Source: Duganella sp. BuS-21 (GTDB lineage: Bacteria > Pseudomonadota > Gammaproteobacteria > Burkholderiales > Burkholderiaceae_D). Taken from it: 64,000 bases of DNA. Below are positions 20,846 through 29,793 of this stretch, one piece after another. The DNA lies in assembly GCA_041874725.1 (NCBI GenBank), contig CP097466.1, positions 5,766,001 to 5,830,000 on the forward strand. The letters are read 5' to 3'. How positions within the stretch are numbered: position 1 is the first letter of the stretch; each line of letters starts with the position of its first letter. Made by a program: the position numbers and the translations under genes. The notes under the pieces were generated by a model. It ran no database searches. It was not told where the DNA came from and worked only from the letters and a program-made list of their open reading frames with translations.

Positions 20846-20865
20846 ATTCATGTTGCAACATGAAT
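20846..20865. promoter_or_regulatory. 20-bp perfect palindrome upstream of PEP-CTERM gene
   Basis: ATTCATGTTGCAACATGAAT is a perfect palindrome about 86 bp upstream of the PEP-CTERM start and 31 bp beyond the flavoprotein stop. It has no U-run, so an operator for a dimeric regulator is likelier than a terminator. Confidence 0.5.
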
Positions 20866-20896
20866 TGCGCCAAGTCAAGAAGAATTGTTGAAATTA

Positions 20897-22105
20897 CTAC
20901 ACAGCAATGCCCGCCGCCACGCCCGAAGCCCAGGCCCACTGGAAGTTGTAGCCGCCCAGCCACCCCGTCACATCCACCGCCTCGCCAATGAAGTACAGGC
21001 CCGGCACCTTGGTCACCATCATGGTCTGCTGCGACAGCTCGCGTGTGTCAACGCCGCCACGTGTGACTTCGGCCTTCTTGTAGCCTTCGGAACCGTTCGG
21101 GGTGATGGTCCACTGGTTAATCAGGGCGCCCAGCTTGCGCAATTGCGCATCGGGCATGTCGGCCAGGCGCGCGTCCAGCGCGAAGCCGTGCGCCAGCAAC
21201 AGGCCTTCGGCCAGGCGGGTCGGCAGCCATTGCGACAGCACATTGCCGAGCTGCTTCTTGATGGTGCCCTTGCCTTCGATCAGGGTGGCCGCCACGTCGA
21301 GTTCCGGCAACAGGTTGATGACGATCGGCGTGCCCGGCTGCCAGTAGGAGGAAATCTGCAGAATCGCCGGACCGGACAGGCCGCGATGGGTAAACAGCAA
21401 GTCTTCGCGGAAGCGCGCACCGCTCGGGTTGCGGCCTTTCAGGGAACCGGTCTCAACGTCCACTTCCAGCGCGATGCCGGACATTTCCACGAACGGCGCC
21501 CACTGCTGGGCGTCGAAGGTCAGCGGCACCAGCGCCGGGCGCGGCTCGACCATGCGCAGCTCGAACTGGGCCGCGACGCGGTAGCCGAAATCGGTGGCGC
21601 CGATCTTCGGGATCGACAGGCCGCCGGTGGCGATCACCACGCTCGGCGCCTCGATCTGCTCGCCGCTGTCGGTGTGCAGCACGAAGCCTTCGGCGCTCTG
21701 TTCCAGGCTGTCGACCTTGCACGGCATGCGCCAGTGCACGTCGCCGCCGGCGCATTCGTCTTTCAGCATTTCGATGATCTGCTCGGCGGAATCGTCGCAG
21801 AACAGCTGGCCCTTGTGCTTCTCGTGGTAGCCGATGCGGTGTTTCTTCACCAGCGCGACAAAGTCGGCCGGGGTGTAGCGCGACAAAGCGCTTTTGCAGA
21901 AATGGGGATTCTCCGACAGGAAGTTGGCCGGCCCGGCGTTGACGTTGGTGAAGTTGCAGCGCCCGCCGCCCGAGATGCGGATCTTTTCGGCCAGCTTGGT
22001 CGCGTGGTCGATCAGGACCACGCGCAGTCCGCGCTGGGCCGCCGTCGCTGCGCACATCATGCCGGCCGCGCCCGCGCCGATTACCGCTACATCAAACTTT
22101 GCCAT
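20897..22105 (-). CDS. YhiN/HI0933-family flavoprotein
   Basis: A 402-residue predicted FAD-binding oxidoreductase. It has a Rossmann motif VIGAGAAGMMCA at the start, the family signature KIRISGGGRCNFTN at about 41-54, ATGGLSIPKIGATDFGY in the middle and WLGGYNFQWAWASG near the end. The substrate of most members is unknown; some relatives (BaiN) act on bile-acid intermediates. No neighbour suggests a pathway. Confidence 0.93.
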   Translation of the reverse strand: MAKFDVAVIGAGAAGMMCAATAAQRGLRVVLIDHATKLAEKIRISGGGRCNFTNVNAGPANFLSENPHFCKSALSRYTPADFVALVKKHRIGYHEKHKGQLFCDDSAEQIIEMLKDECAGGDVHWRMPCKVDSLEQSAEGFVLHTDSGEQIEAPSVVIATGGLSIPKIGATDFGYRVAAQFELRMVEPRPALVPLTFDAQQWAPFVEMSGIALEVDVETGSLKGRNPSGARFREDLLFTHRGLSGPAILQISSYWQPGTPIVINLLPELDVAATLIEGKGTIKKQLGNVLSQWLPTRLAEGLLLAHGFALDARLADMPDAQLRKLGALINQWTITPNGSEGYKKAEVTRGGVDTRELSQQTMMVTKVPGLYFIGEAVDVTGWLGGYNFQWAWASGVAAGIAV

Positions 22106-22129
22106 GTCATTCCTGTCAGTTAGCTAGCC

Positions 22130-22208
22130 GTCGTACCCACGCACGCGGGTATCCATACAACGCTGGCTTGAATGCTCAGCATGGATTCCCGCCTGCGCGG
22201 GAATGACG
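22130..22208. repeat. REP-type double hairpin, CGGGAATGAC family (copy 1)
   Basis: Two inverted repeats flank a short spacer: GTACCCACGC/ACGCGGGTA on the left and ATTCCCGCCTGCGCGGGAAT on the right. It sits between the flavoprotein start and the YbiB stop. Related copies are at 24372, 49075 and 60848. Confidence 0.85.
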
Positions 22209-22232
22209 TAAAGGGGCGAGATTCTACTCTAG

Positions 22233-23234
22233 TTACTCGATCGGCTCGCTGACATGCTGGCGCGACTGCACGGTGCGCGCCACCAGCAGGCACTGCGCCA
22301 CCTGCTCGGCGATCGACGGCGGCACCGGCACCTCGCCCTCCAGCACCGAGCGTATCCAGGCGGCGGTGGTGGCCGCATCCTTGTTTTCCGGCAGCAGCGG
22401 CAGCTCGCCCACCTGCGTCTGCTTGGGAACCAGCGTGGTGCGCAGGCCGCCGTGGAACCAATCGATCTGCTGCGCCTTGTTGGCGTTGGCCACCGTCTCG
22501 CCTTCGGTGCCGCGCATCAGGAAAGCGTCGCCGCGCTCGTGCAGGGCGGCGGTGGTGAAGTATTCACCCAGCATCTCCAGGTATTCGGGATGGGTGTAGG
22601 ACACCAGCCGCAGCGCCGGCCCGGCGAACGGCTGCATGATCTTCACCAGCGTGTGGGTGGAATTGCGCACGCCGAGGATGCGGCGCAGCGACAGCATATG
22701 CGCCAGCTTGGGCGCCATGGCGTCGATGGTGATGAAGGCCGGCTTGCCCTGCGACATGGCCTCCTCCGCCTCCGAGCGATGACGCGCGGCCGGCACGCCC
22801 AGCGCGGCCAGCACTTCCGCCGTCGCCACGCGCCCGAGGTCGGTCGCCACGCCGTGCACCAGCACCGGCACGCCTTCGCGCGCCAGCAGCAGCGCCAGCA
22901 GCGCCGTCAGATTGGCCATCTTGCGCGCGCCGTTGTAGGTGGGAATCACCACCGGCGCATACTGGCCGGGCGGCGCGTTGAACGGTTCGAAGCAGGCTTC
23001 GGCCGCATCGAGGAAGCCGGCGATCTCTTCCACCGATTCGCCCTTGATGCGCATCGACAGCAAAATCCCGCCCAGCTCCAGCTCGGACACGCGGCCGTCC
23101 AGCATGGCTTGATACAGGTCGTGGGCGTCGTCGCGGTTCATGCTGCGAGCGCCGTTCTTGCCGCGCCCGATTTCTTTGATGAAACGCGCGGCCGGGAAGG
23201 GTGGGAGTGGTTGGAGTGGTTGGAGTGTGGTCAT
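22233..23234 (-). CDS. ybiB: YbiB/TrpD2-family DNA-binding protein
   Basis: This 333-residue homologue of anthranilate phosphoribosyltransferase (glycosyltransferase family 3) has helical N-terminus ARFIKEIGRGKNGARSMN and LVHGVATDLGRVATAEV in the core. E. coli YbiB (TrpD2) lacks the TrpD activity and binds nucleic acids; it is linked to the SOS response. The protein opens with a small Pro/Gln/Leu repeat (LQPLQPLPPFP). GAGGG precedes the ATG. Confidence 0.9.
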   Translation of the reverse strand: MTTLQPLQPLPPFPAARFIKEIGRGKNGARSMNRDDAHDLYQAMLDGRVSELELGGILLSMRIKGESVEEIAGFLDAAEACFEPFNAPPGQYAPVVIPTYNGARKMANLTALLALLLAREGVPVLVHGVATDLGRVATAEVLAALGVPAARHRSEAEEAMSQGKPAFITIDAMAPKLAHMLSLRRILGVRNSTHTLVKIMQPFAGPALRLVSYTHPEYLEMLGEYFTTAALHERGDAFLMRGTEGETVANANKAQQIDWFHGGLRTTLVPKQTQVGELPLLPENKDAATTAAWIRSVLEGEVPVPPSIAEQVAQCLLVARTVQSRQHVSEPIE

Positions 23235-23309
23235 GCCCTCAGCTTAAACCACCTGCCTGCATTTCGGCTACACTATCCGTCCCCCGAAATGCAAACCACA
23301 GTAGAGATC

Positions 23310-24368
23310 ATGATTTCCCCAGACATCGAAAACGTCAACGTCACCTCGTTCGCTCCCATGCCATCGCCGGAAGCCTTGCACAGCAAGCTGCCGCTGACCG
23401 ACCTGGCCTCCGAGACCGTGATGCAGGGCCGCGAAGCCCTGCGCAACATCATCGACCGCAAGGACCAGCGCCTGTTCGTGGTGGTCGGCCCTTGCTCGAT
23501 CCACGACCCGGTAGCCGGCCTGGACTATGCGCGCCGGCTAAAAGCCTTGCAGGCCGAAGTGGCCGACACCATGCTGCTGGTGATGCGCGTGTATTTCGAA
23601 AAGCCGCGCACCACCACCGGCTGGAAGGGCTATATCAACGATCCGGACATGGACGACTCGTTCCGCGTCAATGTCGGCATGGAAAAAGCGCGCCAGTTCC
23701 TGCTGGACGTGTGCGAACTGGGCCTGCCGACCGCCACCGAAGCGCTGGACCCGATCTCGCCGCAATACCTGGGCGATTTGATCGCCTGGACCGCCATCGG
23801 CGCCCGCACCACGGAGTCGCAGACCCACCGCGAAATGTCGTCCGGCCTGTCGACCCCGGTCGGCTTCAAGAACGGCACCGACGGCGACATCAGCATCGCC
23901 ATCAACGCGATTCTGTCGTCGGCCCACCCGCACGCCTTCCTGGGCATCAATGCGCAGGGCAATGTGGCCATCGTGCGCACCCGCGGCAACGCCTACGGCC
24001 ACGTGGTGCTGCGCGGCGGCGACGGCCGCCCGAACTACGATTCGGTGTCGATCGCGATTGCCGAACAGGCACTGGCCAAGGCCAAGCTGCCGGCCAACCT
24101 GGTGGTCGACTGCTCACACGCCAACAGCTACAAGAAGCCGGAGCTGCAACCGCTGGTGATGGCCGATGTGATCCACCAGATCGTCCAGGGCAACAAGTCG
24201 CTGGTGGGCGTGATGATTGAATCGAACATCGTCGGCGGCAACCAGAAGATCCCGGCGGACCTGAGCCAGCTGGTGTACGGCTGTTCGGTCACCGACGGCT
24301 GCATCGACTGGGACACCACCGAAACCATGCTGCGCGACGCCCACCAGCAGCTGCTGAACCGTCCCTGA
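23310..24368 (+). CDS. aroG: 3-deoxy-7-phosphoheptulonate synthase, class I
   Basis: This 352-residue enzyme condenses phosphoenolpyruvate and erythrose-4-phosphate, the first step of the shikimate pathway. Motifs include VVVGPCSIHDP, the metal/substrate segment EKPRTTTGWKGY, SSGLSTPVGFKNGTDG and VDCSHANSYKKP. ATG 23310 gives the usual length; an in-frame ATG at 23289 would add seven residues. Which aromatic amino acid inhibits it cannot be told. It is divergent from ybiB. Confidence 0.96.
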   Translation: MISPDIENVNVTSFAPMPSPEALHSKLPLTDLASETVMQGREALRNIIDRKDQRLFVVVGPCSIHDPVAGLDYARRLKALQAEVADTMLLVMRVYFEKPRTTTGWKGYINDPDMDDSFRVNVGMEKARQFLLDVCELGLPTATEALDPISPQYLGDLIAWTAIGARTTESQTHREMSSGLSTPVGFKNGTDGDISIAINAILSSAHPHAFLGINAQGNVAIVRTRGNAYGHVVLRGGDGRPNYDSVSIAIAEQALAKAKLPANLVVDCSHANSYKKPELQPLVMADVIHQIVQGNKSLVGVMIESNIVGGNQKIPADLSQLVYGCSVTDGCIDWDTTETMLRDAHQQLLNRP

Positions 24369-24371
24369 CCC

Positions 24372-24433
24372 GTCGTCCTCGCGCACGCGGGGACCCATGC
24401 TGACGATGGTTTCCCGCGTGCGCGAGAATGACG
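24372..24433. repeat. REP-type double hairpin, CGGGAATGAC family (copy 2)
   Basis: GTCCTCGCGCACGCGGGGAC on the left and TCCCGCGTGCGCGAGAATGA on the right fold separately. It lies between the convergent aroG and NirD-like stop codons and may serve as their terminator. Same family as 22130. Confidence 0.85.
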
Positions 24434-24439
24434 TTGCGG

Positions 24440-24760
24440 CTAGTAGCAGTAGGCCACCATGCTGGTGGCCACGCCAAACTGCCCCGCCAGCGCCGCCTCG
24501 GCCTTGCTGGCCGGGGCGCTCAGTTCATCCAGGTCCAGATAGACCTTGCATCCCTCCACCCTGACCGAATAGCGGCGCGCGTTGCTGCCGCGCGGGTCCA
24601 CGCCCCGGCATTCGAGCACCGCATGCACGCTTTCCTCGCCGCTGCGGAACAAGGCCACGCCCGGCAGCTCCTGCCACGCCAGGCCGCGCGGTATCAGCCG
24701 CGCGCCCTGCTCCAGCGGCACATCCTTCAGTTTGCAGACCAGTTTCCAGTGTTTATCCAT
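24440..24760 (-). CDS. NirD-like Rieske-fold protein lacking cluster loops
   Basis: This 106-residue protein has ends that match the small subunit of assimilatory nitrite reductase ([11 protein letters not shown] at the start; [16 protein letters not shown] in the second half). The segments that would carry the Rieske CxH and CxxH ligands are missing, as though excised. E. coli NirD also lacks a cluster. No large subunit is nearby. GGGAGG precedes ATG 24760. A structural role is a guess. Confidence 0.6.
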   Translation of the reverse strand: MDKHWKLVCKLKDVPLEQGARLIPRGLAWQELPGVALFRSGEESVHAVLECRGVDPRGSNARRYSVRVEGCKVYLDLDELSAPASKAEAALAGQFGVATSMVAYCY

Positions 24761-24933
24761 GGCTCCCTCCCAGCCCCTCATCTAGCAAGAGCGATGCCAT
24801 CGAAAATCTGACCGTTTGGCAAAATTCGTCGGAAATCCGCACCCGGCCAGTGCGCGGCGGCGCTGCGCTGGTGCATGCTTGCACGCGGTTTCCATTACAA
24901 TGGCGGATTACCCTTTTGATTTGTGCTGCTTCC

Positions 24934-25974
24934 ATGATCGTTCTTGGCGTTGAATCCTCCTGTGACGAAACCGGCCTTGCGTTGTACGACACGCAACACG
25001 GCCTGCTTTCCCATGCGCTGCACTCGCAGGTCGCCATGCACGAAGAATACGGCGGCGTGGTGCCGGAACTCGCCTCGCGCGACCATATCCGCCGCGCCAT
25101 ACCGCTGCTGGAGGAAACGCTGAAACAGGCCGGCAAGACGCCGGCCGACATCGACGCCATCGCCTACACCCAAGGCCCGGGCCTGGCCGGCGCGCTGCTG
25201 GTCGGCTCCTCGGTGGCCTGCAGCCTGGGGCTGGCGCTGGACAAGCCGGTGCTCGGCGTGCACCACCTGGAAGGCCATCTGCTGTCGCCGCTGCTGGCGA
25301 CGCAGCCGCCGGAATTCCCGTTCATCGCGCTGCTGGTGTCGGGCGGCCACACCCAGTTGATGCGGGTGGACGGCGTCGGCCAATACACGCTGCTGGGCGA
25401 AACGCTGGACGATGCGGCCGGCGAAGCCTTCGACAAATCGGCCAAGCTGCTGGGCCTCGGCTATCCGGGCGGCCCGGCGATTTCACGCCTGGCCGAATTC
25501 GGTGATCCGCTGGCCTACAAGCTGCCGCGTCCGATGATGCACACCAAGGATTTCAACTTCAGCTTTTCCGGCCTGAAAACGGCGGTGCTGACGGTGGTGA
25601 AAAACCACGAAGAGAAAGTCGTCGCCAATATCTGCGAGCAGGACAAGGCCAATATCGCGCGCGGTTTTGTCGACGCGATCGTGGAAGTGCTGACGGCGAA
25701 ATGCGTCTCCGCGCTCAAGCACACGGGCTTGAAACGACTGGTCATCGCCGGCGGCGTGGGCGCGAACGCGCAGTTGCGCGCCGCGCTGAACGCGGCGGCG
25801 GCCAAGAAAAAGTTCCAGGTCTACTACCCGGAACTCGAATTCTGCACCGACAACGGCGCCATGATCGCCTTCGCCGGAGCCATGCGTTTGATGATCAACC
25901 CGGACGCGGCGAAAAAGGATTACTCGTTCAACGTGCGGCCGCGCTGGCCGCTGGACGAGCTGAAGGTGGTGTAG
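24934..25974 (+). CDS. tsaD: tRNA N6-threonylcarbamoyladenosine transferase TsaD
   Basis: This 346-residue ASKHA-fold enzyme with TsaB and TsaE installs t6A at position 37 of ANN-decoding tRNAs. It starts [19 protein letters not shown]; the metal site HHLEGH is at about 110-115, the nucleotide motif LVSGGHTQL follows, and [10 protein letters not shown] lies late. The partner tsaE is at 58170. Translation from an upstream alternative start would add 28 residues with no family support. Confidence 0.97.
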   Translation: MIVLGVESSCDETGLALYDTQHGLLSHALHSQVAMHEEYGGVVPELASRDHIRRAIPLLEETLKQAGKTPADIDAIAYTQGPGLAGALLVGSSVACSLGLALDKPVLGVHHLEGHLLSPLLATQPPEFPFIALLVSGGHTQLMRVDGVGQYTLLGETLDDAAGEAFDKSAKLLGLGYPGGPAISRLAEFGDPLAYKLPRPMMHTKDFNFSFSGLKTAVLTVVKNHEEKVVANICEQDKANIARGFVDAIVEVLTAKCVSALKHTGLKRLVIAGGVGANAQLRAALNAAAAKKKFQVYYPELEFCTDNGAMIAFAGAMRLMINPDAAKKDYSFNVRPRWPLDELKVV

Positions 25975-25981
25975 TTAACGC

Positions 25982-26164
25982 CTAAGCCTGGGCGAAAGCC
26001 ATGCCGGCCAACACTGCCAGGCCGACCAGCGGGATCAGATACTTCGCCTTGCCCTTGCCGAGGCTGACGCCACGGGCGGCAATGCGCTCGCTGCGCAGAC
26101 GATGTTCATCGGCTGACGATTCGTGTACGACGGTCTTGTTTTCTTGTTCAGTTGCGGTATTCAT
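25982..26164 (-). CDS. Small single-helix membrane protein
   Basis: This 60-residue protein has a charged N-terminal half (TATEQENKTVVHESS) and one C-terminal helix (YLIPLVGLAVLAGMAFAQA). GGAGG stands 8 nt before ATG 26164, showing it is translated from there; an ATG 12 nt upstream overlaps that site. It is convergent with tsaD by 7 bp. Function is unknown. Confidence 0.7.
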   Translation of the reverse strand: MNTATEQENKTVVHESSADEHRLRSERIAARGVSLGKGKAKYLIPLVGLAVLAGMAFAQA

Positions 26165-26341
26165 AACAGCCTCCATGTAAATCGATCATCGTCCTTTCTG
26201 GAGGGCAATGCAATTGTTGTGCCAACCAAATAGGCAGAAAGCAGCCTATACAGCTTGATTTTAGGCGCTTTTGTGGCGAAGTAGCCACACGGTACAACGC
26301 CTGGGGCACCGTTTCCGTGCACACGCGCACCTTGATTGCTT

Positions 26342-27292
26342 TTATCTGGCTTTCGCGGCATGGACAGCGGCGCGCTGTGCCTGCAGCCGCTGCGGCACGT
26401 GCTCGGAAGCGAAATCGATGAAATGGCGTACCCTCAACGGCATCTGGGTGCGTTGCTGGTAATACATGAAGACGCCGTTATTGGCGGTGGCCGTGGTCGT
26501 CAGCAAGGGAACCAGGGCGCCGCTGGCCAGCTCGCGCTCGATCATAAACACCGGCATCTGGCCGATGCCCATGCCGTTCAGCACCGCCGTCAACTCCCCT
26601 TCCACCGTATTGAAACTGGCCACCACCGGCACGTCCTGGTAGGCGGTGGCGCCGCCCACCTGGAATTCCCACGGCAGCAGGCGGCCGGTATTCGGCTGGC
26701 GGAAGCCGGTGCAGCGATGCCCGGCCAGGTCGGCCACTTTCTTCGGCGTGCCGTGCCGTGCCAGATAGGCGGGGGCGGCGCAGGTCAGCAGGGTGATTTC
26801 GCCGAGCTTGCGGGAAATCAGGTTGCGCTCAGGCGGGCTGCCGGCGCGGAAACCGACGTCGATGCGGCTTTCGACCAGGTCGGTGAAATGGTCGTCGAGC
26901 TGCATATCGAAATGGGCGCCCGGATAGCGCTGCTGAAACTGCTGCAGCAGCGGCACGATGATGGCATTGCCGATCGACATAGGTGCGGCCAGCCGGATCA
27001 GGCCGTCCACCTCCAGCCGGCTGCTCTGGATCTGGTCCAGTGCTTCGTCCAGCAGGCGCAGGCCGGGATTGGCCAGCTCGAACAGGCGCGCGCCTTCGTC
27101 GGTGAGGCTGAGGCTGCGTGTCGTGCGGTGAAACAGGCGCACGCCGAGATGCTCTTCCAGCTGGCGCACCGCCTTGCTGACCGCCTGCGGCGTCAGGCCG
27201 GCATCGACCGCCGCCTGGCTGAAACTCTTGGCGCGCACTACGCCGATAAACAAACTGACAACCCGGGCCTTGTCCATGTTATTAGCAACCAA
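26342..27292 (-). CDS. LysR-family transcriptional regulator
   Basis: This 316-residue regulator has the N-terminal helix-turn-helix (SFSQAAVDAGLTPQAVSKAV, about 19-38) and effector domain. It is divergent from an SDR gene with a 95-bp spacer, so it likely regulates that dehydrogenase; the inducer is unknown. It belongs to the CrgA/AaeR-like group by its N-terminus (inference). Confidence 0.9.
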   Translation of the reverse strand: MVANNMDKARVVSLFIGVVRAKSFSQAAVDAGLTPQAVSKAVRQLEEHLGVRLFHRTTRSLSLTDEGARLFELANPGLRLLDEALDQIQSSRLEVDGLIRLAAPMSIGNAIIVPLLQQFQQRYPGAHFDMQLDDHFTDLVESRIDVGFRAGSPPERNLISRKLGEITLLTCAAPAYLARHGTPKKVADLAGHRCTGFRQPNTGRLLPWEFQVGGATAYQDVPVVASFNTVEGELTAVLNGMGIGQMPVFMIERELASGALVPLLTTTATANNGVFMYYQQRTQMPLRVRHFIDFASEHVPQRLQAQRAAVHAAKAR

Positions 27293-27387
27293 AAGATGAA
27301 AATCAAACAGCTTTCCTATGGCTAGTGTAGCAGGTAACGACGGTCTAAACTTGCTTCCATCAACTCTATATTGAAAGGAAACACATC

Positions 27388-28230
27388 ATGACCGGCACCG
27401 CACAAAAAGTATGGTTCATCACTGGCGCATCGCGTGGTTTCGGCGCACTGACGGCACAACAAGCGCTGCAACGCGGCGACCTGGTGGTGGCCACGGCGCG
27501 CGATCCGCAAACCGTCATCGCCGCGCTGGGGGAGCATCCGAATCTGCTGGCGTTGCGCCTGGATGTGCGGCTGGAAGCGCAGGCGGTCAGCGCGGCGCAG
27601 CAGGCGATCGCGCGCTTCGGTCGCATCGACGTATTGGTCAACAACGCCGGTTACGGCCTGCTGGGCGCGGTGGAGGAAGCCAGCGCCGAAGAAGTGCGGG
27701 CGGTGTACGAAACCAACGTCTTCGGCCTGCTCAACGTCAGCCGCGCCGTGTTACCGGCGATGCGGCGCCAGCGCAGCGGCCACGTCATCAACATCTCCTC
27801 GGTGGGCGGCTACTCCTCGTATGCGGGCTGGGGAGTGTACGGCTCGACCAAGTTTGCGGTAGAAGGCTTGAGCGAGGCGATGGCGATCGAGCTCGAACCT
27901 TTGGGCATCCAGGTGACGGTGGTGGAACCAGGCTTCTTCCGCACCGACTTCCTCGACACCAATTCGCTGGTGGCCACGCGCGACCGCATTGACGCCTACG
28001 CCGCCACGGTCGGCGCGATGCGCGACTTCGCGGCGGACGCCAACCACGCGCAGCCGGGCGACCCGGTCAAGCTGGCCACCGCGCTGCTGCAGCTGGCCGA
28101 CAGCGACAAGCCGCCGCTGCGCCTGCAACTGGGCTCGGACACGGTACAGCGCGTGCGCGCCAAAAACCTGTTCGTGGAAAAAGAGCTGGCCGAGTGGCTG
28201 GACCTCGCCCTCTCCACCGACCACAGCTGA
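27388..28230 (+). CDS. Short-chain dehydrogenase/reductase
   Basis: A 280-residue classical SDR: TGASRGFG cofactor loop (about 11-18), NNAG, and the catalytic Ser with YGSTK (about 150-154). The length and the C-terminal DSDKPPLRLQLG resemble the ketoreductase/oxidoreductase group with an extended tail. Substrate is unknown; it is probably controlled by the divergent LysR. Confidence 0.93.
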   Translation: MTGTAQKVWFITGASRGFGALTAQQALQRGDLVVATARDPQTVIAALGEHPNLLALRLDVRLEAQAVSAAQQAIARFGRIDVLVNNAGYGLLGAVEEASAEEVRAVYETNVFGLLNVSRAVLPAMRRQRSGHVINISSVGGYSSYAGWGVYGSTKFAVEGLSEAMAIELEPLGIQVTVVEPGFFRTDFLDTNSLVATRDRIDAYAATVGAMRDFAADANHAQPGDPVKLATALLQLADSDKPPLRLQLGSDTVQRVRAKNLFVEKELAEWLDLALSTDHS

Positions 28231-28244
28231 CACTCGGGCTCAGC

Positions 28245-28336
28245 ATTCGGGGTCAGTTCCGACATTCGGACACGAGCCCAACCGTAGCGGCCGCTACGGT
28301 TGGGCTCGTGTCCGAATGTCGGAACTGACCCCGAAT
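28245..28336. repeat. 92-bp perfect palindrome
   Basis: Both 46-nt halves, meeting between 28290 and 28291, are exact reverse complements with no spacer. It begins ATTCGGGGTCAGTTCC. It starts 14 bp after the SDR stop and overlaps the last codons and stop of the hydrolase on the other strand. Its outer arm matches the ends of the foldback element at 49202. Confidence 0.95.
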
Positions 28337-29490
28337 AAATCGGCGCGCGGGTAGCCCCATGTTGGGATGCCTGCCGGACATGGGGCGGTGGGATCGATGT
28401 GCAAGGTGGTGAAGTTGCCGCGCGGCGTGCTGGCGTAGCGGTAGTCGGAGAGCGTGCCGTTCGTCAGCAGCGGTATGCGCGCAAAACGCAGCCAGGCGTC
28501 GGCCTGGCAGTTGCCGGCCTTGAGCTTGCGCAGTTCGTCCACACTGCCAGTCACCGTCTCCGGCGGCACCGACAGCCCGGCCGGACACCCGGCCTGCGCC
28601 AGGCTGGTCACGCCACGCCGCAAGCGGTACTGCACGCCGTCGGTTTCAACGCTGACGTAGCTCCAGCACAGCGGTTGCGCCGGAAACGCCGTCATCGCTA
28701 CGTCCAGCACCCGCGATGCGGGATCGGCGCGCTGCAATTCCGCCGTGATTTGCACCCGCCCCGCCTGCCCGGCCACCGCCTGCACGCCCATGAAAGCAGC
28801 GCCGACGCCCAGCGCCAGCAGCAGCCCGCCGCGTCCCTGCTGGCCCGCGCGCCACTGCGCAGCGCCGCACAGCAGCCCAATCAGCAACAGCGTCGCCAGC
28901 GACAGCACGCCGAGATAGCCACGCGCGGCAAAAACCGCCAGCGCGACGAACAGGATCAACAGCCCACCCATCCGCAGCATCCGCCAGCGCATGATGAGCG
29001 CCATCGGCACGCCGATCGCCACCCAAAACAGCGGCTCGACGATGAACACCATGTCGCCATAGAACCAGCGCCCGTCGAACGGATACCATGGATGCACGCC
29101 GTAGGAATTGGTGTAATCCATCAGCAAATGCAGCGCGAACCCGCAGCCGATGCTGAGCAACAGTCCCAGCCGCGCCGGCCGGCTGGCGCGCAGCAACGCC
29201 CGCGCCGACGGCCAGCACAGCCAAAGCAAGGCCGCCAGCAGCAAAGCCTGCGGCACCGCCCACAGCACCGTGTGCGTGTGGCCGCGATGATGGAGCAGAT
29301 AGCCCAGCGGATCGGGCAACAGCTTGGTCAGGAACAGGTCGAGATCGGGAAAGTTGCTGGCCAGCGCGCACGACACCAGCAACAGCCGGTGCCGCACGCG
29401 CTGCGAGATGCCGTCCACCTCCGCCGGCCAGCTGCGGTGCACCAGCTCGCCCACGCCGAAGCCGATGATGCTGTGGGTGAGGTTATCCAA
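28294..29490 (-). CDS. YdjM-type membrane metal-dependent hydrolase, C-terminus remodelled
   Basis: This 398-residue inner-membrane protein has the family N-terminus (MDNLTHSIIGFGVGELVH), FPDLDLFL, the metal motif HHRGHTHT and GFALHLLMDYTNSYG. Four or more helices follow. It starts with TTG (29488-29490) directly after the stop of the DUF427 gene, so translational coupling is likely. The last ~14 residues (FGVSSDIRTRAQP) and the stop are supplied by the 92-bp palindrome, so the original end was probably replaced. Confidence 0.88.
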   Translation of the reverse strand: MDNLTHSIIGFGVGELVHRSWPAEVDGISQRVRHRLLLVSCALASNFPDLDLFLTKLLPDPLGYLLHHRGHTHTVLWAVPQALLLAALLWLCWPSARALLRASRPARLGLLLSIGCGFALHLLMDYTNSYGVHPWYPFDGRWFYGDMVFIVEPLFWVAIGVPMALIMRWRMLRMGGLLILFVALAVFAARGYLGVLSLATLLLIGLLCGAAQWRAGQQGRGGLLLALGVGAAFMGVQAVAGQAGRVQITAELQRADPASRVLDVAMTAFPAQPLCWSYVSVETDGVQYRLRRGVTSLAQAGCPAGLSVPPETVTGSVDELRKLKAGNCQADAWLRFARIPLLTNGTLSDYRYASTPRGNFTTLHIDPTAPCPAGIPTWGYPRADLFGVSSDIRTRAQP

Positions 29491-29781
29491 CTAGCGCTGC
29501 ACGTCCACGCCGCGCCAGAACGCCACGTGGTCCTTGATCTGCGCCGCTTTCTCGGACGGCTCAGGGTAGTACCACGCCGCGTTTTCGTTGAGCTTGCCGT
29601 CGACATTGACCGAGTAGTAGCTGGCCAGCCCCTTCCACGGGCAGCGCGAGGTATGGCTGCTCGGCTGCAGGTATTCCCGCTTCACGCTCGATGGCGGGAA
29701 GTAGACGTTGTTTTCAACGATGTGTACTTCATCGTCGCTCGCCTGTGCGATGACGACGCCATTCCAGCTGGCGGTAGGCAT
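29491..29781 (-). CDS. DUF427-domain protein
   Basis: This 96-residue protein matches the DUF427 family (IVENNVYFPPSSVKREYL and CPWKGLASYYSV, then AAWYYPEPSEKA). The fold is known from structural genomics, the function is not. GAGGAG precedes ATG 29781. It abuts the hydrolase start and follows the GGDEF stop by 12 bp, suggesting one transcript. Confidence 0.9.
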   Translation of the reverse strand: MPTASWNGVVIAQASDDEVHIVENNVYFPPSSVKREYLQPSSHTSRCPWKGLASYYSVNVDGKLNENAAWYYPEPSEKAAQIKDHVAFWRGVDVQR

Positions 29782-29793
29782 ATACTCTCCTCA

